Assembly: GCF_000003815.2 (NCBI RefSeq)
Contig: NC_049979.1
Coordinates: 27,770,249-27,834,248, forward strand
Source: Branchiostoma floridae
Taxonomy: Eukaryota; Chordata; Leptocardii; Amphioxiformes; Branchiostomatidae
Direction of reading: 5' to 3'
Length of the DNA: 64,000 nucleotides
Shown: in pieces, positions 50,201 through 57,345 of the stretch
Position numbering within the stretch: position 1 is the first letter of the stretch
Layout: each line of letters begins with the position of its first letter
Translations under genes and position numbers: made by a program
The notes under the pieces: generated by a model
What the model was told of the DNA's origin: nothing
The model's input: the letters and a program-made list of their open reading frames with translations, nothing else
Databases searched by the model: none

Positions 50201-51418
50201 CCAGTTGGTGCTTCCTGTCCTGAGCTCGTCCAGTGTCCAGGCTCTCTCCCAGGACGGTCCACCTTGGGGCGGTGCCTCTGACCCGTTCACGCTGGCTTCA
50301 GCCACCACTGGGCCATTGGACTGACCAGGTGCTGTAGCTGTTGGGCCATTTAATATAGTCTGGAATAGAGAGGTACAGTTTTTCTATAGTCCTATTTTTA
50401 CAGGTTTTACAATCACATAGGTTTAACCCTCAAGTATGTCTGTTAGTTGTTATTACAGATATACCAGGCTAGTTATGTATATAGTACAGGGATAATGGAG
50501 AACTAATTGTTACACTACAATCTATAATCTACTGAGAGACTAACGTGTCATCTACCCGAGTCCCAAGGTCTCCAACTTACTTGATCAGCCAAGTTTATGT
50601 GTAACAGGTCCTCTTTTCTATCAGTGTCTATTGATACAAATTTTATTCAACAGTATTTTATATGGATATGCAACGAGCAATAGCAACAAGAAACTGAGTG
50701 CTATTGTAACCGTGTGCAAAAGTACTGATTTGCCATCAGAAAAATAAGCCATACTCAGTGCCATACTACTAGTAGTAAGGGTTTCAAGTGCCTTGAACTT
50801 TGACCTTAGATCACAATGTAATGTGTCATGTCTAAAAATGAGCACTTAGAATTCTGAACTGGATTCTAATCTTCATTTGAAGTGCCAGACCTTTGTCAGA
50901 CTATACAGTTCGATGCTAAATATACACAGTTTTGAAGGACATAATATTCTAATACTAGTATTCGTTTTATAGACTCTGCTATACCTTTATCAAAGTTTAT
51001 GTGACCTGGACGTGGACTGAGATACAAAACTAAACTGTGAGTGTGACGTTCTCCACAAAAACATAGGCAATCTCGGCATGCTATTGTGACACTAGCTCAA
51101 GCTACAACCTGTTGACAAGAAATCTAACTTGATTTTGCACATGTTGGGGTTCTTATAATAATTATTGGAGAAACGTTTATGATTTGACAAAGTAAACATG
51201 TCATGTCAAGTACCATCCGGATGCTAGGGGCGCGGCTGTTTCCTGGGCTGTTTGCCGCTTGAAACTAAGCCTTATAGCGTGCTACCGACTTCTACAGGTT
51301 CTCTACTTCGTACCCTTACCATTCCCGGGTCGCTGGGCGGTGGTGGAGGCGCAGGAACCCCGGCAGAGTCCGGCGGAGGAGGCGGTGGTGGTGGGGGAGG
51401 GGGAGGTGGCGGCGCCAT
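23105..51418 (-). CDS. WASHC2: WASH complex subunit 2 (FAM21), complete, 33 coding exons
   Basis: Scaffold subunit of the WASH complex on endosomes, linking the Arp2/3 activator WASH to retromer (VPS35) and capping protein. Exons, in transcript order: 51418-51320, 50359-50180, 49561-49469, 49212-49141, 48733-48662, 48362-48189, 47663-47570, 47056-46986, 45100-45029, 44307-44212, 43766-43652, 43245-43144, 42710-42604, 41694-41607, 39914-39865, 39417-39306, 38411-38263, 36086-35871, 34555-34322, 33714-33623, 33277-33115, 32573-32409, 31483-31361, 31051-30938, 30378-30222, 28773-28697, 28357-28280, 26739-26614, 26060-25863, 25267-24910, 24496-24459, 24016-23821, 23253-23105. They total 4230 nt with consistent phases and GT-AG borders, giving 1409 residues (human about 1340). 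Residues 1-33 are proline-rich; about 50-262 match the FAM21 head ([38 protein letters not shown]); the acidic tail carries more than 20 LF motifs; the end has NIFDDD and DPLNAM. Exact borders are by consensus and family alignment. Confidence 0.95.
24459..24496 (-). CDS. WASHC2: WASHC2 exon 31: 38-nt microexon
   Basis: A 38-nt exon with an ATCACAG acceptor and GTACAG donor, needed to keep phase between exons 30 and 32. It encodes [13 protein letters not shown]. Skipping it would break the frame, so if it is used at all it must be constitutive or paired with another change. Confidence 0.75.
26105..26235. repeat. short palindromic repeat in WASHC2 intron 28
   Basis: Contains two local hairpins: CCTCCATGACAATGGAGG near 26142 and CCATGGCTTGCAAAA with TTTTGCAAGCCATGG near 26192-26226, around a GTCTGTCTGTC run. 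It is probably a fragment of a MITE; no family is assigned. Confidence 0.4.
26614..26739 (-). CDS. WASHC2: WASHC2 exon 28: start of capping-protein-binding region
   Basis: Encodes residues about 1056-1097, beginning [13 protein letters not shown] (conserved in FAM21) and ending LESLSK. With exon 29 (25863-26060: [18 protein letters not shown]) it forms the basic segment that corresponds in position and composition to the FAM21 CPI motif, which binds CapZ and alters its capping activity. The match is by position and basic pattern; binding itself is inferred. Confidence 0.8.
26917..27791. mobile_element. 875-bp TIR element in WASHC2 intron 27
   Basis: The termini are perfect inverted repeats of 19 bp, CATTGGCATAATACCGGTC at the left and its complement at 27773-27791. 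The interior contains a GC-rich patch with GCCGCCATTTTCCCGCCAT at about 27321-27339 and a 61-residue minus-strand frame (27154-27339) that I do not recognise. No transposase is visible, so it is non-autonomous. Confidence 0.65.
27860..28122. mobile_element. hAT-like MITE (CAGGGCT ends), WASHC2 intron 27
   Basis: Begins CAGGGCTAGATTTCGA and ends with GTTTGAGCCCTG, the inverted form of a CAGGGCTCAAAC end. The interior repeats GTGCACC palindromes. The ends resemble the CAGGGCTCGAAATA elements elsewhere in this gene, but the interior differs. Confidence 0.55.
29107..30015. mobile_element. pogo/Tigger-like element, WASHC2 intron 25
   Basis: The 909-bp segment starts CAGTCAAACCTGTCTATAG and ends with the complement of CAGTCAAACCTGTATTAGCG; TA stands at both ends (29105-29106 and 30016-30017). 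GCGGCCAC or GTGGCCAC blocks repeat near both termini. CAGT ends and TA duplication are typical of pogo/Tigger elements. No transposase frame is seen. The right end is closely matched, inverted, by 55894 to about 56180. Confidence 0.75.
33358..33564. mobile_element. MITE with CTGTAATTC ends, WASHC2 intron 20
   Basis: Inverted ends CTGTAATTC and GAATTACAG enclose inverted TTCACGGT / ACCGTGAA blocks. It is similar in style to the TACTGTAAA elements at 36558 and 47333, but less similar to them than they are to each other. Confidence 0.5.
34746..35087. mobile_element. CAGGGCTCGAAA MITE, copy 1 (WASHC2 intron 18)
   Basis: 342 bp with ends CAGGGCTCGAAACACC and the complement of CAGGGCTCGAAATAC. The interior is built from inverted ACCTGCAC and GTGCAGGT blocks. 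CAGGG ends suggest a hAT-derived MITE; no clear 8-bp target duplication is seen. Confidence 0.7.
35376..35714. mobile_element. MITE with CAGGGCTCTAGCCAGC ends, WASHC2 intron 18
   Basis: 339 bp with inverted ends CAGGGCTCTAGCCAGC and GCTGGCTAGAGCCCTG. The interior has repeated TTTTCCGTCA blocks. A tRNA-like stretch (GACTTGAACCAGGG, a reversed B box) follows at 35715-35800. Confidence 0.65.
36154..36493. mobile_element. CAGGGCTCGAAA MITE, copy 2 (WASHC2 intron 17)
   Basis: 340 bp, beginning CAGGGCTCGAAATAG and ending TATTTTGAGCCCTG. The interior shares the ACCTGCAC/GTGCAGGT blocks and AATTTAGGAAGTATGGAT with copy 1, but in the opposite orientation. Confidence 0.7.
36558..36744. mobile_element. 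TACTGTAAATGC MITE, WASHC2 intron 17
   Basis: Ends TACTGTAAATGCAGAAAC and the complement of TACTGTGAATGCATTTAAG. The interior has TTTGCGGTTTTCGCGGTGG and CCACCGCGAAAAG. It shares ends and interior with 47333-47522. Confidence 0.7.
36945..37701. mobile_element. CAGGGCTCGAAA MITE, long copy (WASHC2 intron 17)
   Basis: 757 bp, beginning CAGGGCTCGAAATACC and ending GTATTTCGAGCCCTG. The interior has the related ATGCAAGT / GTGCAAGT blocks at both ends, with about 500 bp of unrelated sequence between. The flanking 8-mers TACTACTT and TACTTTTT agree at 6 of 8 positions, weakly supporting a hAT-type target duplication. Confidence 0.6.
37789..38232. mobile_element. foldback element with a SINE-like core, WASHC2 intron 17
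   Basis: The terminal arms of about 85-90 bp are inverted copies: left TTTACTTAATGGTCACC through AGGCCACTCAAGGTTAC to TCTTCGCCCTA, right the complement ending GGTGACCATTGAGTAAA. The centre, read on the minus strand, contains GGAGGTCCCGTGTTCGGGGA and AAAGAACCCA, which also occur in the SINE at 60705-60970. Confidence 0.75.
40170..40538. mobile_element. possible MITE with GGGGTGG ends, WASHC2 intron 14
   Basis: Left TTGGGGTGGATACCAGTA and right TACCAGTACCCACCCCTAC are inverted copies. The right part repeats GGACCTG / CAGGTCC blocks. The boundaries are approximate. Confidence 0.4.
41010..41587 (-). mobile_element. mariner deletion derivative, WASHC2 intron 14
   Basis: 578 bp with inverted ends of about 35 bp (CGAGGGGCGTGCAATTAGTA at the left, the complement of CGAGGGGCGTGCAATAAGTA at the right) and TA on both sides (41008-41009 and 41588-41589). 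On the minus strand it still encodes the transposase N-terminal HTH and, in another frame, the very C-terminus. The catalytic middle is gone. Full-length relatives are about 1.3 kb. Confidence 0.88.
41083..41404 (-). pseudogene. mariner transposase remnant (HTH plus tail, core deleted)
   Basis: From the ATG at 41404 the frame reads [39 protein letters not shown] and [15 protein letters not shown], the Mos1-type HTH N-terminal domain of mariner-family transposases, for about 80 residues. Downstream, in a shifted frame (41146-41083), it reads [19 protein letters not shown] and a stop, which is the usual mariner C-terminal tail. About 240 residues including the DD(D/E) catalytic domain are missing between, and the junction changes frame. 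It cannot be an active transposase. Confidence 0.85.
43827..44079. mobile_element. CAGGGCTCAAAA MITE, short copy (WASHC2 intron 10)
   Basis: 253 bp, beginning CAGGGCTCAAAATACC and ending GTATATCGAGCCCTG. It shares GGTTTAGTTTTTATTACATG-like and TGACTGTTACCACCTA-like interior segments with copies 1 and 2 but has lost one arm's worth of interior sequence. Confidence 0.65.
44432..44750 (+). repeat. diverged 18-bp minisatellite, WASHC2 intron 9
   Basis: About 15-18 degenerate units close to TAGTGTCTGTACCCCCTG, the same unit as the array at 22181-22417 but more diverged and with occasional length changes. It lies in the intron between exons 10 (44212-44307) and 9 (45029-45100). Confidence 0.8.
45256..46349. 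mobile_element. ~1.1-kb TIR element, WASHC2 intron 8
   Basis: The left end, ACTAACGGCACTGAACTTTA followed by ATCCAACAC, is inverted at the right end (GTTGGATTAAAG then TTCAGTGCCGTTAGT). The CTTTAATCCAAC core is repeated at 45490 and, inverted, near 46303, so the ends carry nested subterminal copies. A 106-residue frame (45516-45836, plus strand) inside is not recognised and has no visible transposase motif. Confidence 0.65.
46405..46915 (-). mobile_element. SINE-type repeats, WASHC2 intron 8
   Basis: On the minus strand 46910-46840 reads like a tRNA head: AATAGCCCAGTGGTTAGC resembles an A box and GTGAGTTTGATTCCG a B box. Further left, 46405-46555 (GGCACCTCC, CCCCATTTTATGTCCCATCT) looks like the body of a second reversed SINE. 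Between them lies an AT-rich stretch with a small palindrome (GGCCGATCTTCGGCCGATC). The division into units is approximate. Confidence 0.5.
47333..47522. mobile_element. TACTGTAAAAGC MITE, WASHC2 intron 7
   Basis: 190 bp with ends TACTGTAAAAGCAGAAGTG and the complement of TACTGTAAATGTTTGCAGG. The interior has TTCGCAGTTTTCGCGGTAG and CTACCGCGAACTTAAAACC. Same family as 36558-36744; a fragment of the same type (GCGAACATAAAACCACC-like) lies near 38850-38905. Confidence 0.7.
47570..50359 (-). CDS. WASHC2: WASHC2 exons 2-7: conserved head domain
   Basis: These six exons encode about residues 34-261, the globular head that in the family assembles with WASH and the other complex subunits. Matches to the FAM21 head are continuous: [88 protein letters not shown], and [11 protein letters not shown]. 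This is the most diagnostic part of the gene. Acidic, low-complexity sequence begins in the next exon. Confidence 0.95.
49850..50116 (-). mobile_element. tRNA-derived SINE, WASHC2 intron 2
   Basis: On the minus strand it starts with GGCCTGAGTTCGATCC (a tRNA B box) and later contains CACATGAAAGAACCCAACAC followed by ATTTATCAAAAAGG. This tail region closely matches the SINE at 60705-60970 (GCACGTAAAAGAACCCAAAA). No poly(A)-like end is obvious. Confidence 0.55.
51320..51418 (-). CDS. WASHC2: WASHC2 exon 1: start and polyproline N-terminus
   Basis: The ATG at 51418 sits in a strong Kozak context (AAG before, GCG after) and encodes Met-Ala followed by 14 prolines, then [17 protein letters not shown], with the donor GTAAGG. 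The exon is joined in phase 0 to exon 2, whose [14 protein letters not shown] and NWSLASDAG match the usual FAM21 N-terminus. An in-frame ATG at 51496 would add 26 residues; I prefer 51418 for its context. Vertebrate FAM21 as I know it begins without such a proline tract. Confidence 0.75.
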
Positions 51419-53137
51419 CTTGGATTGAACTTGTGATCCACAGGTCACATGATCGAAACCTGCACTCTCGTACCCAGCCCCGTAACGGAAGGCCACCCCA
51501 ATTTAACTTGTTGCTTCTCGGATATTTTTCAGAGAAATATTGGGGCGGTCGGTCGAAAAAATAAAAGTTTAAATTTTGCAAAAAGTCTGGGGTGAACATT
51601 CGAGGCTTATATAACACAAAAACAAGGTTAGTAGTCAAGTTTTCAGCTTTTCATGGCATGATGTATCCAATGAATCTCTTCAGCGCCTTTGATTTGATAC
51701 CACTGTTCTGAATAAAGGGAATTGTTTTTATACTGAAATTATGTGTGTTGAAGAAATGCAAAAAGCATATTGGTTGTTTTCTATCATGCGACTACAAAGA
51801 AGCTCTCTGATTGGTTTATCAGCAGCATGTGCCCCTGGAATGGATTTTTTTTACAGGTCTGCAATAGCGAAACCTATGTTATTTTTCTTGGGACTAAATT
51901 TTTTTTCAAAATCGGAAAACAATGGGTCGGGAAATCCGAGAAGTAACAAATTAAATTGGTGTGGCCTAACCAGGCATCTTTGGTGAAGATTGTATTTTTG
52001 GCGACGCCCCAGAGGCTAGCCTAATAGTATAGAGAGCGTCCGTTTGTCAAGAATTCCCCAAATTCCATAGGCATGTCTGGAATTTTTTTAGTATTTTTAC
52101 AGGTAACGTTATGTCGTTACGTTACATCCCTTTAGAGGGTGATAACTCGGGAATGGGTTGACGGATCTTCATGATATCTGGAGTGCAACGTTAGATTGTT
52201 TTGATTTTACAACAAAATTAGTCAACCGCTTCCGCTTCCTGAGTATCAAAATCAGAATTTTCAATAATTTGTGAAAAAAAGAGAATTTAACGTTTCATTA
52301 TAATGAACACTACTAAGTCGGCTACACTCCTTTGCCAGCTTATGTACTATCTTATGCCACCGTAGGATCTGCTTGGAGATTAATTGATTAAGCATGTTGA
52401 CAAATGACAATGCATTGAAATCAATTTGCATGGAGATTTCACGCATTGTTTGCGCATTAGTACTAGTACTAATCTACAACGCGTAAATGCATAAAACTGT
52501 ACAACGCATGAGCTTGTAATACCAATACTTGTCTGTCATTTTTGTCACTTGCAATTAGCCCTCGGGCAAGAATTTTCAAGAAACTTATTATAAGAAAATG
52601 TCAAAGCAAAACACATTTATATACTTGATGTTATGCAGGAGTGATCATGTGATAAACGCAATATGTAAATATTTCTCCACATGGTTTAAAAGGACAGAAG
52701 AAAATATTATATTAGATGTACTGGTTAACAATAGTGAATGATGTATTCTACAGAAATACATGATGTCTTAGTTCATTTCTCATCTAGTTTAGTTTAGAAT
52801 TACTGTATAAGTTAAGTTCTTCCTTTTCATACCACATGTGGTCATTTGTGCATTTAGCCTACGGGCATGAAGCTGAAATAAAGATTATTATTAAAATCAT
52901 CAGAACTTACAAATATACAAAGACAGTTTGACGAAAAAGAGGTTATTAGCTGTTCTTATATCTTGGCTATACAACACCCCTTCGTCTTGCCCCATAGTCG
53001 AACATTCCAAACTTTCCCATCAGTTGTGACGTTACAGGTGTTGCCTAGCTGCGTTTAGAACAACAAAGTTCCACTGTTCCGCACGGAGTGTTAATAGTCA
53101 CTGATCATATAGAGTCGTGACGACTACACACCCAAAG
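51419..53137. other. intergenic region between divergent WASHC2 and STMND1-like genes
   Basis: About 1.7 kb between two start codons that point away from each other. No further gene is visible. It must contain the promoters and any 5' UTR exons of both genes, but I see no clear TATA box or other site that I would defend. Confidence 0.5.
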
Positions 53138-54783
53138 ATGTGGGATTTTCTCATTACGCTTTCGAGCTGCCTTTGTTCATGCAGCTCCAACAAGGTGTCC
53201 CCTCTGGAGGATGGAGATGTGAAGGAAGAGACAGCACCGGTAGAGGAGGAGATGGTCCGCGGGACCACCGGTGAGTCCGTGCGGTATAGGACAGTGGGTT
53301 AACCAAGTCTCCTGTTTATTGTTTTTGATTATCGTAATCATCGCACGGAATTATATAAAGATGCGGTCATTGTGTCAAGTTGTTTTGATTAGTCTAAATA
53401 GGCTTGTGGTGAGTTTCTGATCGGAAGTGGGGGATTAAACCCACCTTGTCACATCCTATAGATAATTTCTACATGATCTTATTTGTCGCCGTAAAATATG
53501 CTACATTTTGCATTTTCTATGAATTGTTCCAGAATGTTCAGTGGTGACCGCACAACCTCCGATGTCCCAGCCAAGGTCCAGCAAGTCGTCGGCCGACGTC
53601 CTTGCGGAGCTGCGACAAGACGGCCTGTTGCCCCTCAACACCCGGGGCGAGTCCGTCGCTTTCCAGGTGCTAGTCAAGCCCGCCTCCGAGCCCGACGCGC
53701 CCCCTCGCCGCCCAATTAAGCTTGCGAAACTGGAGGAAACTCTCCAGGAGAGGCGCGAACGGGTCAAGAAGGAGCCCGCGGGATCGCGCACTAAACTGAG
53801 ACAGCAGCTCAGCAACGCCGCCAAGAGACGAGAGGTGGGTCCGACCATATCATATTATAGAAATCTTTATTGCCACACTACAGCGACTTTCGTAAGGTCT
53901 ATTATAACTACATACAGTACATAGAAACAGAAAAATGTATACATATACATTGCCTACATCTATAGAGTAGTATCTATAGAAATGAATAAGTCAACATGTT
54001 GAGTCTAGTGCGTCATTTACATTATCGGCCCTGAGGTATAAATTTCATATCTCTGGTTTCGATTCTAACGCAACGAGTGGGTTACTTTCACAGTAATTTT
54101 AGAAATTGTAATCATACATTGAATAAGGAAGAAAAGACTTCAAGGAGACAAGAATAGGTTGTTTGCACAGTTGAAGTCTTGAAGCTATCTGTAGTGTAAT
54201 ATAGAATTCACTTTGCATCTATCTGTCTGAACAGGAGATGTTGGCTGAGAGGTCTCGAAGACTTGCAGAGAGGAGGGCGAGGATCAACGCGAAAGCAGCC
54301 GCCAAGGAGCGCATGAGCACTGCCTTCGTCATCTCCTCCGTCAGCGACACGGACGCCATCGTTTCCCGAGACTCGGAGAAGGCGCAGGCTTTGGAGAAAC
54401 GTCTCAACAAGAGGAGAAAACGCGTCGCGAAAAGGACGACCGCAGAAGATATGGAGAAACAGCAGGCCTTAGCAGCTGAACGTAGGAAGGTGAGTTTCTC
54501 AGTGCACTCGCTACAGTTGAATATCGACAAGAAGGGCAGAATTCTGTGTTGTATTGCAACTGGGACCAACCAAGAGAAAATAACATTTTCTAACAGTCTG
54601 TGGCTTGTAATGTTTGTTCCTAAAAGATTTTGAAAGAGACTGAGATAAACGCTGGGGGTAATTCTTGACTTTTGTTGCCCGCCCATGCAGGTGAATAGGG
54701 AGGAGAATGCACAGAAGTTGCAGCGATCCAGGATGACCAGCTGGGATAAGGCCGGGGAGTGGCTCGGCATGGAAGAGCCGTAA
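53138..54783 (+). CDS. STMND1: stathmin-domain protein, STMND1-like, four exons
   Basis: Exons 53138-53270, 53533-53834, 54235-54489 and 54691-54783 join in phase (783 nt) into 260 residues, close to the length of human STMND1. The start ATG gives MWDFLITLSSCLCSCSSNK, with four Cys in a hydrophobic context like the palmitoylated membrane anchor of neuronal stathmins. Residues 62-77 (KSSADVLAELRQDGLL) match the segment just before the stathmin domain in STMND1. The stathmin-like domain starts near residue 84 (ESVAFQVLVKPASEP), then KLEETLQERRERVKK and a long charged helix (EMLAERSRRLAERRARINAK, TAEDMEKQQALAAERR) to the TAA. Stathmins bind and sequester tubulin dimers; that role is inferred. 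Donors and acceptors follow GT-AG. The Lys/Arg bias is stronger than in stathmin 1. Confidence 0.85.
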
Positions 54784-55176
54784 AAACTTGTTTTTTCATA
54801 CTCAGTGCTGGATTTCCAAAACGTAATACAAGAAATGGACGTATATGTATTTTAACAAGTATGCACGGTTTTCAAAGTGGTTTATGCTCGTTTTTTTAAC
54901 ATTCCATAAAAGAAATAGAAAAAAAAATACAATGTTATAAATGTTACGCTTTCTGCCGCCTGAAATATGTTGTTTTACTGGAAAAAATATACAAAAGTAA
55001 AAAAGAAATGACTTCGTTCTTTTGAATATATGTTGAATTAGTCAAATGTTTTGAAACATGTTTGCAAAAACTAACCTCCTTTGATTGTAAGGTATCGGCA
55101 TGCAGATATAGTACTATAGTGGTTCTATCTCCTTCGCAGCTCGCGATGTGTTGAGCACTAACATGTGAAAATTGCA

Positions 55177-55182
55177 AATAAA
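55177..55182 (+). promoter_or_regulatory. candidate poly(A) signal, STMND1-like gene
   Basis: AATAAA 394 nt after the TAA at 54781-54783, the first perfect plus-strand hexamer I see downstream. Confidence 0.45.
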
Positions 55183-55289
55183 GTGAAATTACTATTTCTA
55201 CATCTTTTGAAGCGAGTCCCATGTCATCTACTATCTGGTCAATTCTAAAGTCGTCGTCGGACGTTCTTGCTGAGTTGTGCTGAGTTTTG

Positions 55290-55385
55290 TTCGGGGAGCC
55301 AAGACAGTCAGCTCGCCGATCTCACATTAGCGCTCCGAGGGCGCTAATAGGAGATCGGCGGGCCTGACCGTCTTGGGCCACCGAA
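55290..55385. repeat. imperfect hairpin, possible MITE
   Basis: CCAAGACAGTCAGCTCGCCG followed by ATCTCACATTAGCGCTC is inverted as GGGCGCTAATAGGAGATCGG then CGGGCCTGACCGTCTTGG, with a loop of only a few bases. Arms are about 37 nt. It lies in intergenic DNA just after the STMND1-like poly(A) signal. Confidence 0.6.
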
Positions 55386-55893
55386 TAAACTGTCCTAGCT
55401 GCCCGATCCCGGCTGGCCCCAAGGGTAATTCGTGACGAGACAAATGCGACAGTAACCATTGGAGGCAGCCGTGTGTAACCCAAAATGGATTCCTTACTTG
55501 AAAATGATGTTGCACATGAAAACATAAACCACTATGATCGTCATGGTGCAGGTATCGAAGCACCAGTGAGTTGTTTAATTGGCTGGCTAACTATAAAGCT
55601 GACGTTAGACATGATGGAAACACAAGTCTGTTGTTGTTAACGATAGTTGGTAACACTATTTTGACCCAGATAATAAAGCTCTTTTGTTGAAAAACCGGAT
55701 CAGCCACCACCTCCCCCCCACCCACAATAAGCTCTTGGGTTGGGTTGTGATCAGACCAGCAACAGATATCTCAGCTGTCACTTCTTCAGACGAGACGGGT
55801 AACGTTACAGGCTCTTCTCTTGGAAGGTAAGCCACGTGTTTCTCTTCAACAGTAAGTTATCTTTGTTGGGTGAAAGTTGATTTTCAGGAGATA

Positions 55894-56180
55894 CAGTCAA
55901 CCCTGTATTAGCGGCCACCTTTGCGTAGTGGCCGCCTAGCCATAGTGGCCATTTTTTGTCGGTCCCTTGGATTTTTTCCCATTTACCTTTATGGAGCATT
56001 AAGAAATAGTCTACAGCGGCCGCGGCCATACGTTTTCCGATCCCGTAGACACAAAAACATTGCCTTATACGGCCAAGGCGGACGGAAGGCGTGTTCGGCC
56101 ATACTTGAGCTGTCATGTCGACACCCTACGCTGGGTTTGAAATCTTTTTATTTGAAACGAAATGGCCTAGCCAGACAAAT
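55894..56180. mobile_element. truncated pogo/Tigger-like element end
   Basis: Starts after TA with CAGTCAACCCTGTATTAGCG and follows the inverted right end of the 29107-30015 element for almost 290 bp (GTCGGTCCCTTGGAT, ATTAAGAAATAG, GGCGTGTTCGGCCATA, CACCCTACGC). I see no matching second end downstream, so this copy is truncated or too decayed to see. Confidence 0.7.
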
Positions 56181-57330
56181 CGGTGGTTTGCGAAGTCTTT
56201 TGAGTTTGCAAATGCCGAGATGATATCAATCATTTTTGCGGTAGTGGAAGATTCGCCATTCCTTGAACAATAACACAACGTTGATTGTTACGTTCTGAAT
56301 AACAACGATAATTGTTACGTTCTTGATTTACGAAGAATAGCCGTTAGTTCATGTATCGACTGACTGAGCAGTATTCTGTACTGTACATTGTAATCTTCAT
56401 TGTCTTTAAACCCTTTTGGCAGAGTCGTAGTCTGTATAGACTGACTGGTAGTAGTAACCGTAGGTAACACACTTTGTGACGTAATTATAGTATGTCAGTT
56501 GTGTTGTTTTCAGTGGTTATACCACGAACATTTGTTCAATCACATCTGTAATTTCCGCCGCGTCAGTTATAACCGATGATATCGATATTGACAGTCCCAC
56601 ACATCGAATACGAGGAATAAAAAGAACGAAACGAAACCCAAATTACGAGCGGACGACATGCAAAAGAAACGTGCCGGTACAAGCACCCCGGTATATATTC
56701 CTCTCCCGACATATCTTCCTTTCCCGTCGTATTCCTGGATAAAAATCGCGAATCGATGTACACCCCCCCCCCCCCCAAAAGAAACTTTGACCCAGAGACG
56801 TCGGTGAAGGAGGCTCTGACAATACGACGCAGACTTGGACCAATACACCGAAAGACGTACATTTTGTAGGGGTGATTTCTTAGATTATTACATCGATTAT
56901 AAAAACAGCTACCGCTAAAAGAAAGGAACGTGCATCATCGCGCAACTGAGTACAGACGACATGCCAAACCACATACGAATGCGGCAAACGGAACATAGAG
57001 ATTTAGGTGCGAACACTCAATGCAAAAACTGTTCACAATACTTTGTCGACGGAGGTTACCCTAAGTAATAACAGTAATTGTTACATGATCTTACATTATA
57101 GGGTGCAACTCTTTGTCGGCGAACTTTCGATAGTCGGCAAGGCGGTTTGATGACAATTCGGACTATAACGTTATATCTTAAGTCCGAAAACTAACGTTAA
57201 CGTATAATGTAACGTTACCAGTACTTGTTATTGTATGTATAACTATTTAGAACTTTATCATCCATTATCCAGCAACAAGGTACAATAATGGTCTGTTTCA
57301 TTCAATTCATTCTGTCGATTTTCCTTGCAG
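56181..57330. other. intergenic, upstream of the sulfotransferase
   Basis: No gene is recognised. It contains a run of about 16 C at 56762-56777. A good 3' splice site (TTTTCCTTGCAG ending at 57330) implies that a 5' UTR exon of the sulfotransferase lies somewhere in or before this stretch. Confidence 0.45.
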
Positions 57331-57345
57331 TACTCCGAGTTGGCC

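Noticed and set aside
51259-51564. 101-residue plus-strand frame over the WASHC2 start
   Set aside because: Antisense to the proline-rich first exon; no family match.
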